64,000 nt of DNA, taken from Mycoplana azooxidifex. Its GTDB lineage: Bacteria; Pseudomonadota; Alphaproteobacteria; Rhizobiales; Rhizobiaceae. Positions 53,078-61,861 of this stretch are shown here, in pieces. Location of the stretch: assembly GCF_014196765.1 (NCBI RefSeq), contig NZ_JACIEE010000002.1, positions 556,616 to 620,615 on the forward strand, read 5' to 3'. A model generated the notes under the pieces. That model did no database searches and was not told the origin of the DNA. It saw nothing but the letters and a program-made list of their open reading frames with translations. The translations under genes were made by a program, and so were the position numbers. Every line of letters begins with the position of its first letter. Position 1 is the stretch's first letter.

Positions 53078-53587
53078 ATGAGCGCGCAGAACGAGGTGAA
53101 GAAGGCCCCCGTTGCCGACGGTAACGAGCTGCCCTTCTGGCGGACCAAGACGCTTTCCGAGATGTCGGGCGGCGAATGGGAGAGCCTGTGCGACGGCTGC
53201 GGGCTGTGCTGCCTCAACAAGCTCGAGGACTGGGCCACCGGCGAGATCGTCTGGACTTCGATCCGCTGTCAGCTGCTCGACGACGAGAGCTGTCGCTGCA
53301 AGGACTACGAAAACCGCCAGGCGACCGTGCCGGACTGCATCCGCCTGACGGTGAAGTCGGTGGCCGAGATCAGCTGGCTGCCGCCCACCTGCGCCTACCG
53401 CCTGGTCCGCGACGGCCACGACCTCTACTGGTGGCATCCGCTCGTCTCCGGCGATCCGCAGACCGTGCACCAGGCCGGGATCTCCGCCCGCGGCCGCACC
53501 GTGGACGAAGTGGGCATCGACGTCGAGGACTTCGAGGACTATCTCGTCACCTGGCCGCTGGAAGTGGGCAAGACGGGCAACCGCTAG
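53078..53587 (+). CDS. YcgN/UPF0260 family cysteine-cluster protein
   Basis: 169 aa, cytoplasmic. Eight or more cysteines are arranged as in the YkgJ/YcgN family: [15 protein letters not shown], then [30 protein letters not shown], then PPTCAYRLV and the end-domain [18 protein letters not shown]. These probably bind zinc or an iron-sulfur cluster. The function is unknown. I start at ATG 53078 after GGACGGG; ATG 53021 is in frame but would add a tail absent from homologues. Confidence 0.93.
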   Translation: MSAQNEVKKAPVADGNELPFWRTKTLSEMSGGEWESLCDGCGLCCLNKLEDWATGEIVWTSIRCQLLDDESCRCKDYENRQATVPDCIRLTVKSVAEISWLPPTCAYRLVRDGHDLYWWHPLVSGDPQTVHQAGISARGRTVDEVGIDVEDFEDYLVTWPLEVGKTGNR

Positions 53588-53792
53588 CATCCGCTGCGTC
53601 CTCGTTCGACCCGTGCCGGCCCTGACCGGTTCCGTGGCGCCTGCCAGCCGCAGTTGCGGTTCTCCCCGCCTTGCCCGCGGCGATCACGCAAAAGTCATCA
53701 CGGCCATGCCTTTCGTCATCTGCAAGCCCTAGAGCGGTCACGGGCGGCTCCTATGTTTCTCCACGTAGGGACGAATGCCAAGGAGAAACAAA

Positions 53793-54629
53793 ATGATAAC
53801 CGACACTCTTCAGACCCGTTCCAGGGCGTTGCGCAAGGCGCTGGTGCTTGCGCTCGCCCTGCCGCTGGCGCTGCCCATGGCAGGCGCGCTGCCGGCGATG
53901 GCGCAGGATGGCGGCTCGCCGCCGGCCGTCACCGGCGAGCGCGGACAGGATGCCTCGAAACGGGAAGCCCGCATGGATCGCGGCCACATGGACCGTGGCA
54001 TGGACCGCGACCGTCGCGGCTACCGGCACGATCGCGATGGCGACGGTGACCGGGACCGCGACCGCGGCCATCGCTGGCACCACCAGTGGTCGGGCGAGCG
54101 GCTGGCGACGCGCCTTGCCGCAGCCGAGGTCGCAGCCGGCATCAAGACGGCACAACTCGACGCCTGGCGCAGCTTCACCGCAGCCCTCGTCGATTTCGCC
54201 ACCCCCATGCCGCACCGCGGCCGGCCCGGCGGACCGGGCACGATGGATGACGATGCCGCCGGCGGTCCCGGCGAAGGCATGCCGATGGAAGGCCAGATGG
54301 ACGACATGAGCGCAGGCGACGTGCCCGCCGGCCAGCAGGCGGCACCGGGCGATGCGGCCGGTGCGCAGCCACCTGCTTCCGGCGCGCAGCCTCCTGCCTC
54401 CGGCACGGCCGAGCAGGTGACGCGTCCCGATGGCCCCCGCCTCGGTCGCGGCCGGCCCTCCGGCTTCGATTTCCTCGACCGCGTGATCCTACGCGTGGAG
54501 GACCGGGCGGCGAAGGCCGAACGGCTGAAGACGGCAAAGAGCGCGCTCGAAGCCGTACTGGAACCGGGCCAGCGGGAGATCATTGAACGCTACCTGACGC
54601 CGAAGCGCGGCCACGGCGGCCGGCGCTGA
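53793..54629 (+). CDS. Periplasmic Spy/CpxP-like LTXXQ protein
   Basis: 278 aa. A long signal peptide (ALRKALVLALALPLALPMAGALPAMAQ) leads into a mature protein. It begins with an Arg/Asp/His-rich low-complexity stretch (MDRGHMDRGMDRDRRG...), then helical segments (ERLATRLAAAEVAAGIKTAQLDAWRSFTAALVDFA and LKTAKSALEAVLEPGQREIIERY) typical of the LTXXQ/CpxP-Spy family, split by a Pro/Ala/Gly linker with an AQPPASG duplication. The role is likely periplasmic stress or metal response. AAGGAG lies seven bases before ATG 53793. Confidence 0.85.
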   Translation: MITDTLQTRSRALRKALVLALALPLALPMAGALPAMAQDGGSPPAVTGERGQDASKREARMDRGHMDRGMDRDRRGYRHDRDGDGDRDRDRGHRWHHQWSGERLATRLAAAEVAAGIKTAQLDAWRSFTAALVDFATPMPHRGRPGGPGTMDDDAAGGPGEGMPMEGQMDDMSAGDVPAGQQAAPGDAAGAQPPASGAQPPASGTAEQVTRPDGPRLGRGRPSGFDFLDRVILRVEDRAAKAERLKTAKSALEAVLEPGQREIIERYLTPKRGHGGRR

Positions 54630-54674
54630 GGCTTGCCAGAAACCGGCGGGGCGCGTGCTCGCCCCGCCTCTGTT

Positions 54675-55511
54675 TCAGAATCCGTCCCTCCGTCGGCTCC
54701 GGGCGTCGTCGTGGCACTTTTCCCGGTAGATGTCGCCCTGCCGGGCTTGCCTGCGCCACGGGCGCGCCTTGTTGAGCGCGATGTCGTAGGCCGGGTCGTC
54801 GCGGTCCAGCACCGCCGTCACCAGCGCGGGTTGCGGCGATTGCGGGCAGAGCGCCATGCTTTTCCCGTCGGGCCCGATAATGCCGGCCGGTCCGCGGTCT
54901 GCGACCTGTGCCGGCGTCGCCGCGCTGATCCAGATGCAGTTGAGCCCCGCATGCGCCCTGAGCGCGATCTGGAAACGGCCGGGGATGCCGTAGGAGGAGA
55001 ACAGCACGGCATCGACGCCTTGCCGCTCGTAGCCGGAAAACACCTCGAAGAACTGCGATTCGATGCAGATCGCGCAGCCGAACCGGTAGCCGTTGACGTC
55101 GAAGGAGATCGCCTCGGTCCCCGGCGTGTACCAGCCCTGAAGCTCGCTGTTCGAGAGATAGCGCTTGTCGTAGCGCGTCACGAGTTCGCCGGCGTCGGAC
55201 AGGACGTAGAGGCTGTTGTGTGGCGGGTAGGGCCCCGAGAGGCGATGCGCACCGCCGACGACTGCGAAGATCCGCAGCCGCCGGCAAAGGGCGGCGATCG
55301 CGCGAAGCTCGGTTTCCTGTGCCTCCCAGTCGAAGGCCGACCACGCCTCGGGATGGCCGATCTGGGCCTTGGCGTATCCGGACAGCGCGCCCTCGCAGAA
55401 ATGCACCAGCCGCGCGCCTTCCGCTGCTGCCGCCGCGATCATGCCGCGTATGGCTTCCCCGTTGGCGGCGAGGGAGGCGGAAACGGTGGTCTGTGCTGCG
55501 GCAATCTTCAA
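54675..55511 (-). CDS. Carbon-nitrogen hydrolase (nitrilase superfamily)
   Basis: 278 aa. The Glu-Lys-Cys triad is visible: E40 in LVHFCEGALSGY, K116 in TRYDKRYLSN and C149 in GCAICIESQF. This superfamily hydrolyses amides or carbamoyl groups; the exact substrate is not predictable. I start at the TTG at 55511 because an ideal AGGAGG lies eight bases upstream; the longer reading has no such signal. The C-terminal ~25 residues are basic. It is a single gene. Confidence 0.88.
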   Translation of the reverse strand: MKIAAAQTTVSASLAANGEAIRGMIAAAAAEGARLVHFCEGALSGYAKAQIGHPEAWSAFDWEAQETELRAIAALCRRLRIFAVVGGAHRLSGPYPPHNSLYVLSDAGELVTRYDKRYLSNSELQGWYTPGTEAISFDVNGYRFGCAICIESQFFEVFSGYERQGVDAVLFSSYGIPGRFQIALRAHAGLNCIWISAATPAQVADRGPAGIIGPDGKSMALCPQSPQPALVTAVLDRDDPAYDIALNKARPWRRQARQGDIYREKCHDDARSRRRDGF

Positions 55512-55612
55512 GGCGGGCACCTCCTGTCTGTGCGACTCGCATTGTCGATGCGAACGCTGCGACATGAAACCGGAAATTGCGCCGGCGGCCGGGGCAATCG
55601 CCTATGAATGAA

Positions 55613-55733
55613 GCCCCCTCCACACTAGGGGGAGGGCTTAACCCAGTTGCGCGGCCGCGGCTCCATTCGTGTGGACGAGTGCCGCGGGTTTTCTCCCCTC
55701 TTGTGGGGGAGATGGCCGGCAGGCCAGAGGGGG
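55613..55733 (-). repeat. Palindromic intergenic repeat, family B (inverted)
   Basis: A complete copy in the opposite orientation to most others: GGGGGAGGGCTTAACC on the left and CTCCCCTCTTGTGGGGGAGA with TGGCCGGCAGGCCAGAGGGG on the right. Confidence 0.85.
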
Positions 55734-55863
55734 TCGCGCCGCATGCGATTGCCCTGTGTCGGTGCCCCGCCCGGGACTGCCTGCCGTTGACGGCCGTCGG
55801 CGTTCCGCGCTAGCCCAATACGGGGGCCTTGCGGTCGCCATGGGGCGTTCGGGAGCGAGAGGC

Positions 55864-56826
55864 ATGACGAAACGGGAAAGCTTGAAGGCGCGTCTGCGGC
55901 AGGCCGAGGCCTTGCGCGAGGAGGGGTGCTTCGATGCCGCGCTCGCGATTCTCGACGCGATCGCCGCCGACCCGGAGAACGGCGTGCTCGGCCCGGCAAC
56001 CGTGCTCGGCCTGCCGCGGCCGTTGCACTCGGCCTTCCTCAAGGTGGCCAAGCGCCGGGGAGACCCGATCGCCCGCATCGGCTATCAGTACACGCTCGTT
56101 CCGCCGCCCGGCCTGCTTGCACCGTTCGGCCGCTTCTCCGCCGCAGAGCGCCGCGCGATCGCCGATGCCGGCCGAAAGCCCGTCCCGCATGTGCTGCACC
56201 AGGTCTGGATCGGAACGGCCGCCCTGCCGGAGGCCACCGCCGCCTGGGCCGACCATGCCGCGCGGCACGGCTATGAATACCGTCTCTGGCGCGAGGCCGA
56301 TCTCGGTGCGCTGGGCATCGACGGCCATCCGGTCTTCCGCACGATGCTTGCGACCGGCGACCTGCCGGGCGCAGTCGACGTCGCCCGCTACCTGATCCTT
56401 CAACGCTTCGGCGGCATCTATCTCGATTGCGACTGGTATCCCGCCCGCCGCGATGTCGCCTTCGACGCGGTCCTGCCGCTCACCGGGCTCTCGGTGCTGG
56501 CGGAGGATATCCCGCGCGACACCGGCTCCGGCAGCCTGCTTCTGGCCAATTCCTTCATCGCGGCCCCGGCAGGCCATCCCGTCTTCGGCCGCATCCTCGA
56601 AGCCCTTCCGCAGGCCGCAGCCGCCCTTCCGGGCGCGCCGGCCTGGTGGTCCACCGGCCCGCTGCTCTTCACCGTCGTCTGCCGCGGCGGCGCCGTCACG
56701 ATCGCCGACGCCGCCCTCGTCGCCGGCACGCTCCCTCGCCGCGCACCGATCGAGGACGTCCTTGCGCTGTGCGACGAGGCCGAGCGCGAGGACGGCGGCC
56801 TGCTGGTCGCCTGGAAGCCCTGGTAG
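55864..56826 (+). CDS. DXD-motif glycosyltransferase (capsular polysaccharide type)
   Basis: 320 aa. An N-terminal ~95 residue region (KARLRQAEALREEGCFDAALAILDAIAADPENG) looks TPR-like. The catalytic part opens with HVLHQVWIGTAALP and carries the DXD motif in FGGIYLDCDWYP, the sugar-nucleotide/Mn2+ site of the Gly_transf_sug family. A WWSTGPLLFT segment near the C-terminus is also typical. Probably involved in surface polysaccharide decoration. I start at ATG 55864 (GAGAGG upstream), excluding the repeat-derived upstream frame. Confidence 0.9.
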   Translation: MTKRESLKARLRQAEALREEGCFDAALAILDAIAADPENGVLGPATVLGLPRPLHSAFLKVAKRRGDPIARIGYQYTLVPPPGLLAPFGRFSAAERRAIADAGRKPVPHVLHQVWIGTAALPEATAAWADHAARHGYEYRLWREADLGALGIDGHPVFRTMLATGDLPGAVDVARYLILQRFGGIYLDCDWYPARRDVAFDAVLPLTGLSVLAEDIPRDTGSGSLLLANSFIAAPAGHPVFGRILEALPQAAAALPGAPAWWSTGPLLFTVVCRGGAVTIADAALVAGTLPRRAPIEDVLALCDEAEREDGGLLVAWKPW

Positions 56827-57132
56827 GAGGCGCGGCGCTCAACCTCGGGCAGCGTTCATCCCGCCCTTGCCGCTTGCTCCCTCTTCTCCCCAGCGGGGAG
56901 AAGGTGGCGCGAAGCGCCGGATGAGGGGGCTTCCCGCAGGCGGTTGCGTTCGCGGCAACCCCCTCATCGCCTCGCTGTTGCTCGGCACTTCTCCCCGATG
57001 GGGAGAAGAGGGAGTGCGCGGGACCGCGTGCGGGGAGAGGGGGGCGCGAAACGACTCGGCTTGCCACTTCAGGTGGATCCGGCATATTGCGATCATTTTG
57101 GTGAAGTGTGCCACCATGGAGGCAAGCTACCT
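56827..57132. other. Intergenic region with an inverted-repeat element
   Basis: About 300 bp. Most of it is a double-hairpin element (listed separately). The rest shows nothing recognisable apart from the leader of the next ORF. Confidence 0.55.
56878..57011. repeat. Double-hairpin inverted-repeat element (family C)
   Basis: Two hairpins, CTTCTCCCC-agc-GGGGAGAAG and CTTCTCCCC-gat-GGGGAGAAG, face each other around converging arms GGATGAGGGGG and CCCCCTCATCG, so the element is itself an inverted repeat of ~134 bp. It differs from families A and B. Confidence 0.75.
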
Positions 57133-57216
57133 ATGAATGAGCCCAAAACAGAACTGATCACCGGAAAAACCACTCTCACTTTGGGTGACGACTTGAGCCT
57201 TGTCGGCCCCGGGTGA
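57133..57216 (+). CDS. Short ORF (27 aa) coupled to the next gene
   Basis: 27 codons with GGAGG ten bases before the ATG. The product (MNEPKTELITGKTTLTLGDD...) resembles the start of YcxB-like proteins rather than a free peptide. Its TGA stop overlaps the GTG start of the next gene (GTGA). Either it is a translational leader, or the two frames were once one gene and a frameshift split them. Confidence 0.4.
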   Translation: MNEPKTELITGKTTLTLGDDLSLVGPG

Positions 57217-57659
57217 TCACGGTTCTAGCGCTGTTGCTTTTAATGCAGGTCGCTTTCTGTGTCTTTTATTATTCTGTCAGTGGCATTGCGCCGATTTGGA
57301 GCGATCCGGGCCAAGCAGTCTACCTGACGCTTCGCGACGGAGGGTGGCAGATGCTACCACTTCTAGCCATCATCGCCTTATCGATACCGCTCCTCAGTGC
57401 TATGCGATTCATGAGGCTTCCCGTGCAAAACAAGATTGTCTCCTACACAGCGGATCAGACTGGAATCGAGATATCAGACGCGACGGGCGTGTCGCTGCAA
57501 ACACCTTGGTCCGCGGTAAAACGGGCCAACAGAACCCAGAGACATCTGGTTATGAACATGCAAGCCGGTGGCAAGTATTTCGCACCGTGGCGGGCTTTTT
57601 CTCCGGCAGACGCCGAAAGGCTATGGAGCCTTGTCCAGTTAAAAACACGAACACGTTAG
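57213..57659 (+). CDS. Membrane protein with YcxB-like C-terminal domain
   Basis: 148 aa from the GTG at 57213. Two transmembrane helices (VLALLLLMQVAFCVFYYSV and MLPLLAIIALSIPLLSAM) are followed by a cytoplasmic YcxB-like domain: SYTADQTGIEISDATGVSLQTPWSAVKRANRTQRHLVMNM, then FAPWRAFSPADAERLWSLV. The function is unknown. Base composition is less GC-rich than the surroundings. The start is uncertain because the real N-terminus may lie in the overlapping upstream frame. Confidence 0.7.
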   Translation: MITVLALLLLMQVAFCVFYYSVSGIAPIWSDPGQAVYLTLRDGGWQMLPLLAIIALSIPLLSAMRFMRLPVQNKIVSYTADQTGIEISDATGVSLQTPWSAVKRANRTQRHLVMNMQAGGKYFAPWRAFSPADAERLWSLVQLKTRTR

Positions 57660-57852
57660 CGGCCAACCGCACGCAAATCTTATCACTTCCAGAAGAGCCC
57701 CTTCTTTCGAATTTGGGTGAACGGCTGGCTGCTATGCGTTCCCGAAAGCCGCCGGATGTGCCGCGCGACGCCGTGCTTCTCCCACGGCGAAAATGGTTGC
57801 CGGCAGTCGCGGGCTCTTCCTCCCCGTGGCCGCCACCACCCGCGCTTCGAGA

Positions 57853-58830
57853 TCACTGCACCAACGCACACGCCGCCTCGTCGCGGAGCACGTCGATGCA
57901 GTCGGGCGAGCGGCGGAAGTCGTCGTAGTAGAGCGTCCATTGGCCGTCGCCGGCGGCGCGGTAGGGGCCGAACTTGAAATACTGGTTCTCGCCCAGGCCC
58001 TGGTCCTTGTGGCCGATGAAGCCCTTGGCGGTGACGATCCACCGGCCGTTGGCGAAGAGCTCGACATGCCCGTCCCCGTCCGGGCCGGGATGCGAATAGA
58101 TGGCGAAGTCGATCCAGCCGGAATCGGGCGCAGGCAGCGGGTTTCCACGGCTGGTCAGGGTCAGCTTGTCGGTGCAGCTGGGAAAGATGCCGCCGTCGTC
58201 CTTGGCCCGCCATTGCGCGTCGTGGGCGATGAGCGAGCGCATCTGGTTGGCCTCCGGGCGCAGCCAGACCGGCGCCTGCCCGGCCGGGCAGGTGGAAACG
58301 CCGCCCTCCGAGGCAGCCTCCGTGCTTGGCTGGTAGTTGCTCTCGATCGTGGCGAACAGCCGGCCGTTGTCGAGCCTGAGCGCCAGGAACGGGCTGAAGT
58401 CGCCCTCGGCATCCGGGCCGATCTCGCGCTTCCACTGCGCGATCAGGTAGCGGTGGTCGTCCTGTGGGACCGGATCGCCGAACTTCACCGCAAAGCCGAA
58501 CCAGACGCCCTGGTCATAGGGCACCCGCAGCGCCGTCTCTTCCCAGATCTCGGCCCTTTCGCTGCAACCCTCGCTGTCGGGCTTGCAGTGCGGGCGGACG
58601 CTGAGCTCCAGCGCACCGGTGCCGACCTTCTTCACCGCGCTCTGGAAGACCGCGGTTCCCGCCTTCTGCTCGGCGTTCTCGCGATAGTAGAGCCCGCCGG
58701 TCTCGGCAAAGCCGGTGCCGTCGAAGCCGTCATGCAGCTTGCGCGAGGCCCCGTCTTCGGCTGTGGCGGGAAGGGCCGCGCCAAGAAGGGCGACAACGGC
58801 AAGGAGGCGGCGGATAAGGGACAGGGTCAT
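57853..58830 (-). CDS. Secreted polysaccharide lyase (heparin lyase I-like)
   Basis: 325 aa with a signal peptide (LSLIRRLLAVVALLGAALPATAE). The mature protein is a beta-jelly-roll enzyme of the heparin lyase I/PL7-20 superfamily: RAEIWEETALRVPYDQGVWFGFAVKF, YLIAQWKREI and a C-terminal DGQWTLYYDDFRRS. Its substrate (uronic-acid-containing glycan) is unknown, and assignment to a lyase family is from general resemblance. It is divergent from the glycosyltransferase/deacetylase pair, so a role in trimming or releasing a polysaccharide is plausible. Confidence 0.78.
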   Translation of the reverse strand: MTLSLIRRLLAVVALLGAALPATAEDGASRKLHDGFDGTGFAETGGLYYRENAEQKAGTAVFQSAVKKVGTGALELSVRPHCKPDSEGCSERAEIWEETALRVPYDQGVWFGFAVKFGDPVPQDDHRYLIAQWKREIGPDAEGDFSPFLALRLDNGRLFATIESNYQPSTEAASEGGVSTCPAGQAPVWLRPEANQMRSLIAHDAQWRAKDDGGIFPSCTDKLTLTSRGNPLPAPDSGWIDFAIYSHPGPDGDGHVELFANGRWIVTAKGFIGHKDQGLGENQYFKFGPYRAAGDGQWTLYYDDFRRSPDCIDVLRDEAACALVQ

Positions 58831-59050
58831 GGCGGGCTCTCTGACAGGGCGCAAGGCGACGGTCGGATCGGGATTGCAATTGGTTGCGTGTCCGGGCGTC
58901 CGGGTGGCCCGGACAGGAATAACTAGCGCATAAATTGCTTGCAGCCTATCAAATTTGCGAGAGGATCGTTTCCGGATTTCAAGACGTTAGCCGACCCGCG
59001 GCCGGCAGGACGGCTTCCCTTTGGCAATCAATGGCTCTAAACCATCGGAC

Positions 59051-60148
59051 ATGAAGATCGCCTTCTATTCGCCGCTGAAATCGCCGGACCATCCCGTCCC
59101 CTCGGGGGACCGGCTGATGGCGCGGCTTTTGATCGATGCGCTGGCGCGGGCGGGGCACGAGGTCGCGGTCGCCTCGCATCTGCGCAGCTTCACCGCCGGC
59201 CCGGACGGCGAGGGGAGAGCGGCGATCGAGCAGGCGGCCGGCGCGGAGGTCGAGCGGCTGTCTGCGCTCTGGCAGGCGGCGGGCGGGGCGCCCGATGCCT
59301 GGTTCTGCTACCATCCCTATTACAAGGCGCCCGACCTGATCGGCCCGGAACTCGCCCGCCGCTTCGGGCTCGCCTACGTGACCGCCGAAGCCTCCTATTC
59401 GAACCGCCGCAACCAGGGCCTGTGGGCGGAAAACCAGCAGCGGCTGGCGCAGACGATCGGCCAGGCTGCGGTCAACATCTGCCTGACCCGCCGCGACCGC
59501 GACGGCCTCGCAGCCGCCATCCCGGACGGGCGCTACGCCCTGCTGCAGCCGTTCATCGATCCGTCGCCCTTCGTGGCCGCCGATCCCGCCCCGAAGCGGC
59601 ATGCGCTCGTCGCCGTCGCGATGATGCGGCCCGGCGACAAGATGGAGAGCTATCGCATGCTGGCGGCGGCCCTTGCCCGCCTGCGGCACCTGCCATGGAC
59701 GCTCGCGGTCGCAGGCGACGGCGCGTTGCGCGGCGAGGTGGAGGCGCTGTTTTCGGCGATGGAAGGCGGGCGGATCGCCTGGCACGGCGAGCGCGGCACA
59801 GCCGAGATCGCAGCTATCCTCGGCGCATCCGCCGTCTATGCCTGGCCCGGCACCGGCGAGGCCTATGGGCTCGCCTATCTGGAGGCGCAGGCGGCCGGCC
59901 TGCCGGTCGTCGCCCAAGCGACAGCCGGCGTGCCGGAGGTGGTCCGCCACGGCGTCACCGGGCTGCTCACGCCGCCGGGCGACGTGGACGCCTATGCCGC
60001 AGCGCTGGAACGGATGCTGACGGACGATGCGATGCGGCAGGACATGGCCGTTGCCGCGCGTCGTTTCGTTATCGAGGAATGCTCGCTCGAGCGCGCCGCG
60101 CGCCGCCTCGACGAGATTCTGCGCCGATACGTGAGGGGACGCCCATGA
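59051..60148 (+). CDS. GT4 family glycosyltransferase
   Basis: 365 aa GT-B fold enzyme. The C-terminal nucleotide-sugar domain has the family pattern WTLAVAGDGALRGEVEALF, GERGTAEIAAILGASAVYAWPGTGEAYGLAYLEAQAAGLPVVAQATAGVPEVV and LTPPGDVDAYAAALERML, including the acidic pair (GTGEAYG... EAQA) that binds the donor sugar. It acts at the cytoplasmic membrane face in glycan assembly. The stop overlaps the deacetylase start (ATGA), so the two are co-translated. The start codon has a weak ribosome binding site. Confidence 0.93.
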   Translation: MKIAFYSPLKSPDHPVPSGDRLMARLLIDALARAGHEVAVASHLRSFTAGPDGEGRAAIEQAAGAEVERLSALWQAAGGAPDAWFCYHPYYKAPDLIGPELARRFGLAYVTAEASYSNRRNQGLWAENQQRLAQTIGQAAVNICLTRRDRDGLAAAIPDGRYALLQPFIDPSPFVAADPAPKRHALVAVAMMRPGDKMESYRMLAAALARLRHLPWTLAVAGDGALRGEVEALFSAMEGGRIAWHGERGTAEIAAILGASAVYAWPGTGEAYGLAYLEAQAAGLPVVAQATAGVPEVVRHGVTGLLTPPGDVDAYAAALERMLTDDAMRQDMAVAARRFVIEECSLERAARRLDEILRRYVRGRP

Positions 60149-60915
60149 CAGGCGCAGAGATGACAGACGCAGAGATGACAGACGCCGAATGGGCGCCGCT
60201 GACCGACGAGCTGGATGCCTGGGCGCGCACCGGGCGGGTCGTGCGCTTCTGGCTTCGCGACGACGACGCGGTGGAGCCGACGGAGGCGCTCGAGCGCCTG
60301 CTGGCCCTGTCGGCAAGCCATGCCGTGCCGGTGGCGCTTGCGGTCATCCCCGCCTTCACCGGCGCGGCGCTCGCCCGCAGGCTCGCGGCAGCACCCGATG
60401 CCGAGGTCGCCGTGCACGGCTGGTCGCACGAGAATTTCGCGCCGCCGGGGCAGAAGAAACAGGAACTCGGCGCCCATCGCCCGGCCGGGGTCGTGCTGTC
60501 CTCGCTGCAGCGTGGCGTCTCGAACCTGGCGCAACTCTTTGGGCCCCGCTTCGTGCCGGTGCTGGTGCCGCCGTGGAACCGCATCGATCCGGCGCTCGTA
60601 CCCCGTCTCGGCGGCATTGGCTTTCGCGCGCTGTCGGTCTTCGGCCCTGAGAGGAACCTCGGGATCGCGTCGGTCAACACCCATGTCGATGTGATCGACT
60701 GGCACGGCACGCGCGGCGGCCGGGACACGGGACTTCTCGTGGGCGAAATGGTGGCGCGCCTGAAGGCCATCGAAAGCGGCGAGGGGACGCTCGGCCTCCT
60801 GACCCATCACCTCGTCCATGACGAAGCCGTCTGGCGCTTTCTGCAGGAACTGTTCGAAAGGACGGCCCGGCATCCGGCCTGCCGGTGGGTTCGGCTCTCG
60901 GAGCTTGTCGGATAG
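60145..60915 (+). CDS. Polysaccharide deacetylase family protein
   Basis: 256 aa, no signal peptide. The first strand carries the acidic dyad in RFWLRDDDAVEPTEALERLLALS. The zinc histidines are in VAVHGWSHENF, followed by PPWNRIDPALVPRLGGIGFRALSVFGP and a late LTHHLVHDE. This is the divergent NodB-like group often found next to glycosyltransferases. The start is ambiguous because the 5' end is three tandem 15-base units, each with an in-frame ATG (60145, 60160, 60175). I use the first, which has GAGGGGAC upstream and is coupled to the glycosyltransferase stop. Confidence 0.9.
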   Translation: MTGAEMTDAEMTDAEWAPLTDELDAWARTGRVVRFWLRDDDAVEPTEALERLLALSASHAVPVALAVIPAFTGAALARRLAAAPDAEVAVHGWSHENFAPPGQKKQELGAHRPAGVVLSSLQRGVSNLAQLFGPRFVPVLVPPWNRIDPALVPRLGGIGFRALSVFGPERNLGIASVNTHVDVIDWHGTRGGRDTGLLVGEMVARLKAIESGEGTLGLLTHHLVHDEAVWRFLQELFERTARHPACRWVRLSELVG

Positions 60916-60943
60916 CGCGGGCGCCTCGCGGCAAACGTGACGT

Positions 60944-61861
60944 TTACGCGTCGATGGCGACCAGTTCCACCACCTGCCCGTCGCGGGCCGAATAGGCGTT
61001 CGGGAATTCGGCGGCGGCCTGCCTGTCGATCTCCTGCAGCTCCGCGTCGGTGCGCCAGGGGGCGTGGTGCATGAAGGCGACGGCCTTTGCGTTGGCGGCC
61101 CGGGCGAGGCGGACGGCTTGCTGCCAGGTGGAGTGGCCGTAGCCCTTGAACGTCTCCATTTCCGCATCGACGTAGCAGGCGTCGTAGATGAAGAGATCGG
61201 CGTCCTTGATCAGCTTCAGCACTTCGGCGTCGAGGACGCCCGGCTCGTGCTCGGTGTCGGTGATTACCGCCACCGCCCGGCCGCCCCATTCGACCCGGTA
61301 GCCGATTGCGCCGCCCGGATGGTTCAGGTTGCCGGTATGGACCTTGACGTCCTTGCGCGGCTCCAGCACGTCGCCGGCGTGGAAGTCGCCGTAGTTCAGG
61401 TGCGCGCGGCACACCTTCGGACCGACGGGGAACCACGGCGGGCTCATGAATTCCTGCACCATCTGGCAGGTGGACATCTGGCCGGCGAGGTGCCCGGACC
61501 AGATCTTGACGTCGCAATCGGGATTGTAGAGCGGCTTGAAATAGGGAAGCCCGATGATGTGGTCGTAGTGACAGTGGCTGAAGAACAGGTCGACCTTCTT
61601 CGTCCCTTCGGCCTTCATCGCGAAGCCCGCGGGCGTGATGCCGGAGCCGGCGTCGAACAGCAGCACCTCGTCGCCGCAGCGCATCTCGATGCAGACCGTG
61701 TTGCCGCCGTAGCGGCTGAACTCTTCGCCAGAGACCGGAATGCTACCGCGCGTGCCCCAGAACTTGACCGTCAGCACGCCCTTTGCGCCGTTGCTCTGCC
61801 TGAGCCGGCGGGGCCCTGCGGTCTTGTGGTTCGAATGCGGCGGCCTTCCAATCATGTTCAT
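60944..61861 (-). CDS. MBL-fold metal-dependent hydrolase
   Basis: 305 aa. The metallo-beta-lactamase/RNase Z-like motif SHCHYDHIIGLPYF (HxHxDH) is clear, with further ligand candidates in NLNHPGGAIGYRVE, ITDTEHE and FMHHAPWR. The opening VKFWGTRGSIPVSG and the DAGSGI motif match this subgroup, often annotated as phosphodiesterase-like. It may act on a cyclic nucleotide or other phosphodiester, and it lies next to a cyclic-nucleotide-binding protein gene. An AGG-rich leader precedes the ATG. The exact substrate is unknown. Confidence 0.9.
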   Translation of the reverse strand: MNMIGRPPHSNHKTAGPRRLRQSNGAKGVLTVKFWGTRGSIPVSGEEFSRYGGNTVCIEMRCGDEVLLFDAGSGITPAGFAMKAEGTKKVDLFFSHCHYDHIIGLPYFKPLYNPDCDVKIWSGHLAGQMSTCQMVQEFMSPPWFPVGPKVCRAHLNYGDFHAGDVLEPRKDVKVHTGNLNHPGGAIGYRVEWGGRAVAVITDTEHEPGVLDAEVLKLIKDADLFIYDACYVDAEMETFKGYGHSTWQQAVRLARAANAKAVAFMHHAPWRTDAELQEIDRQAAAEFPNAYSARDGQVVELVAIDA

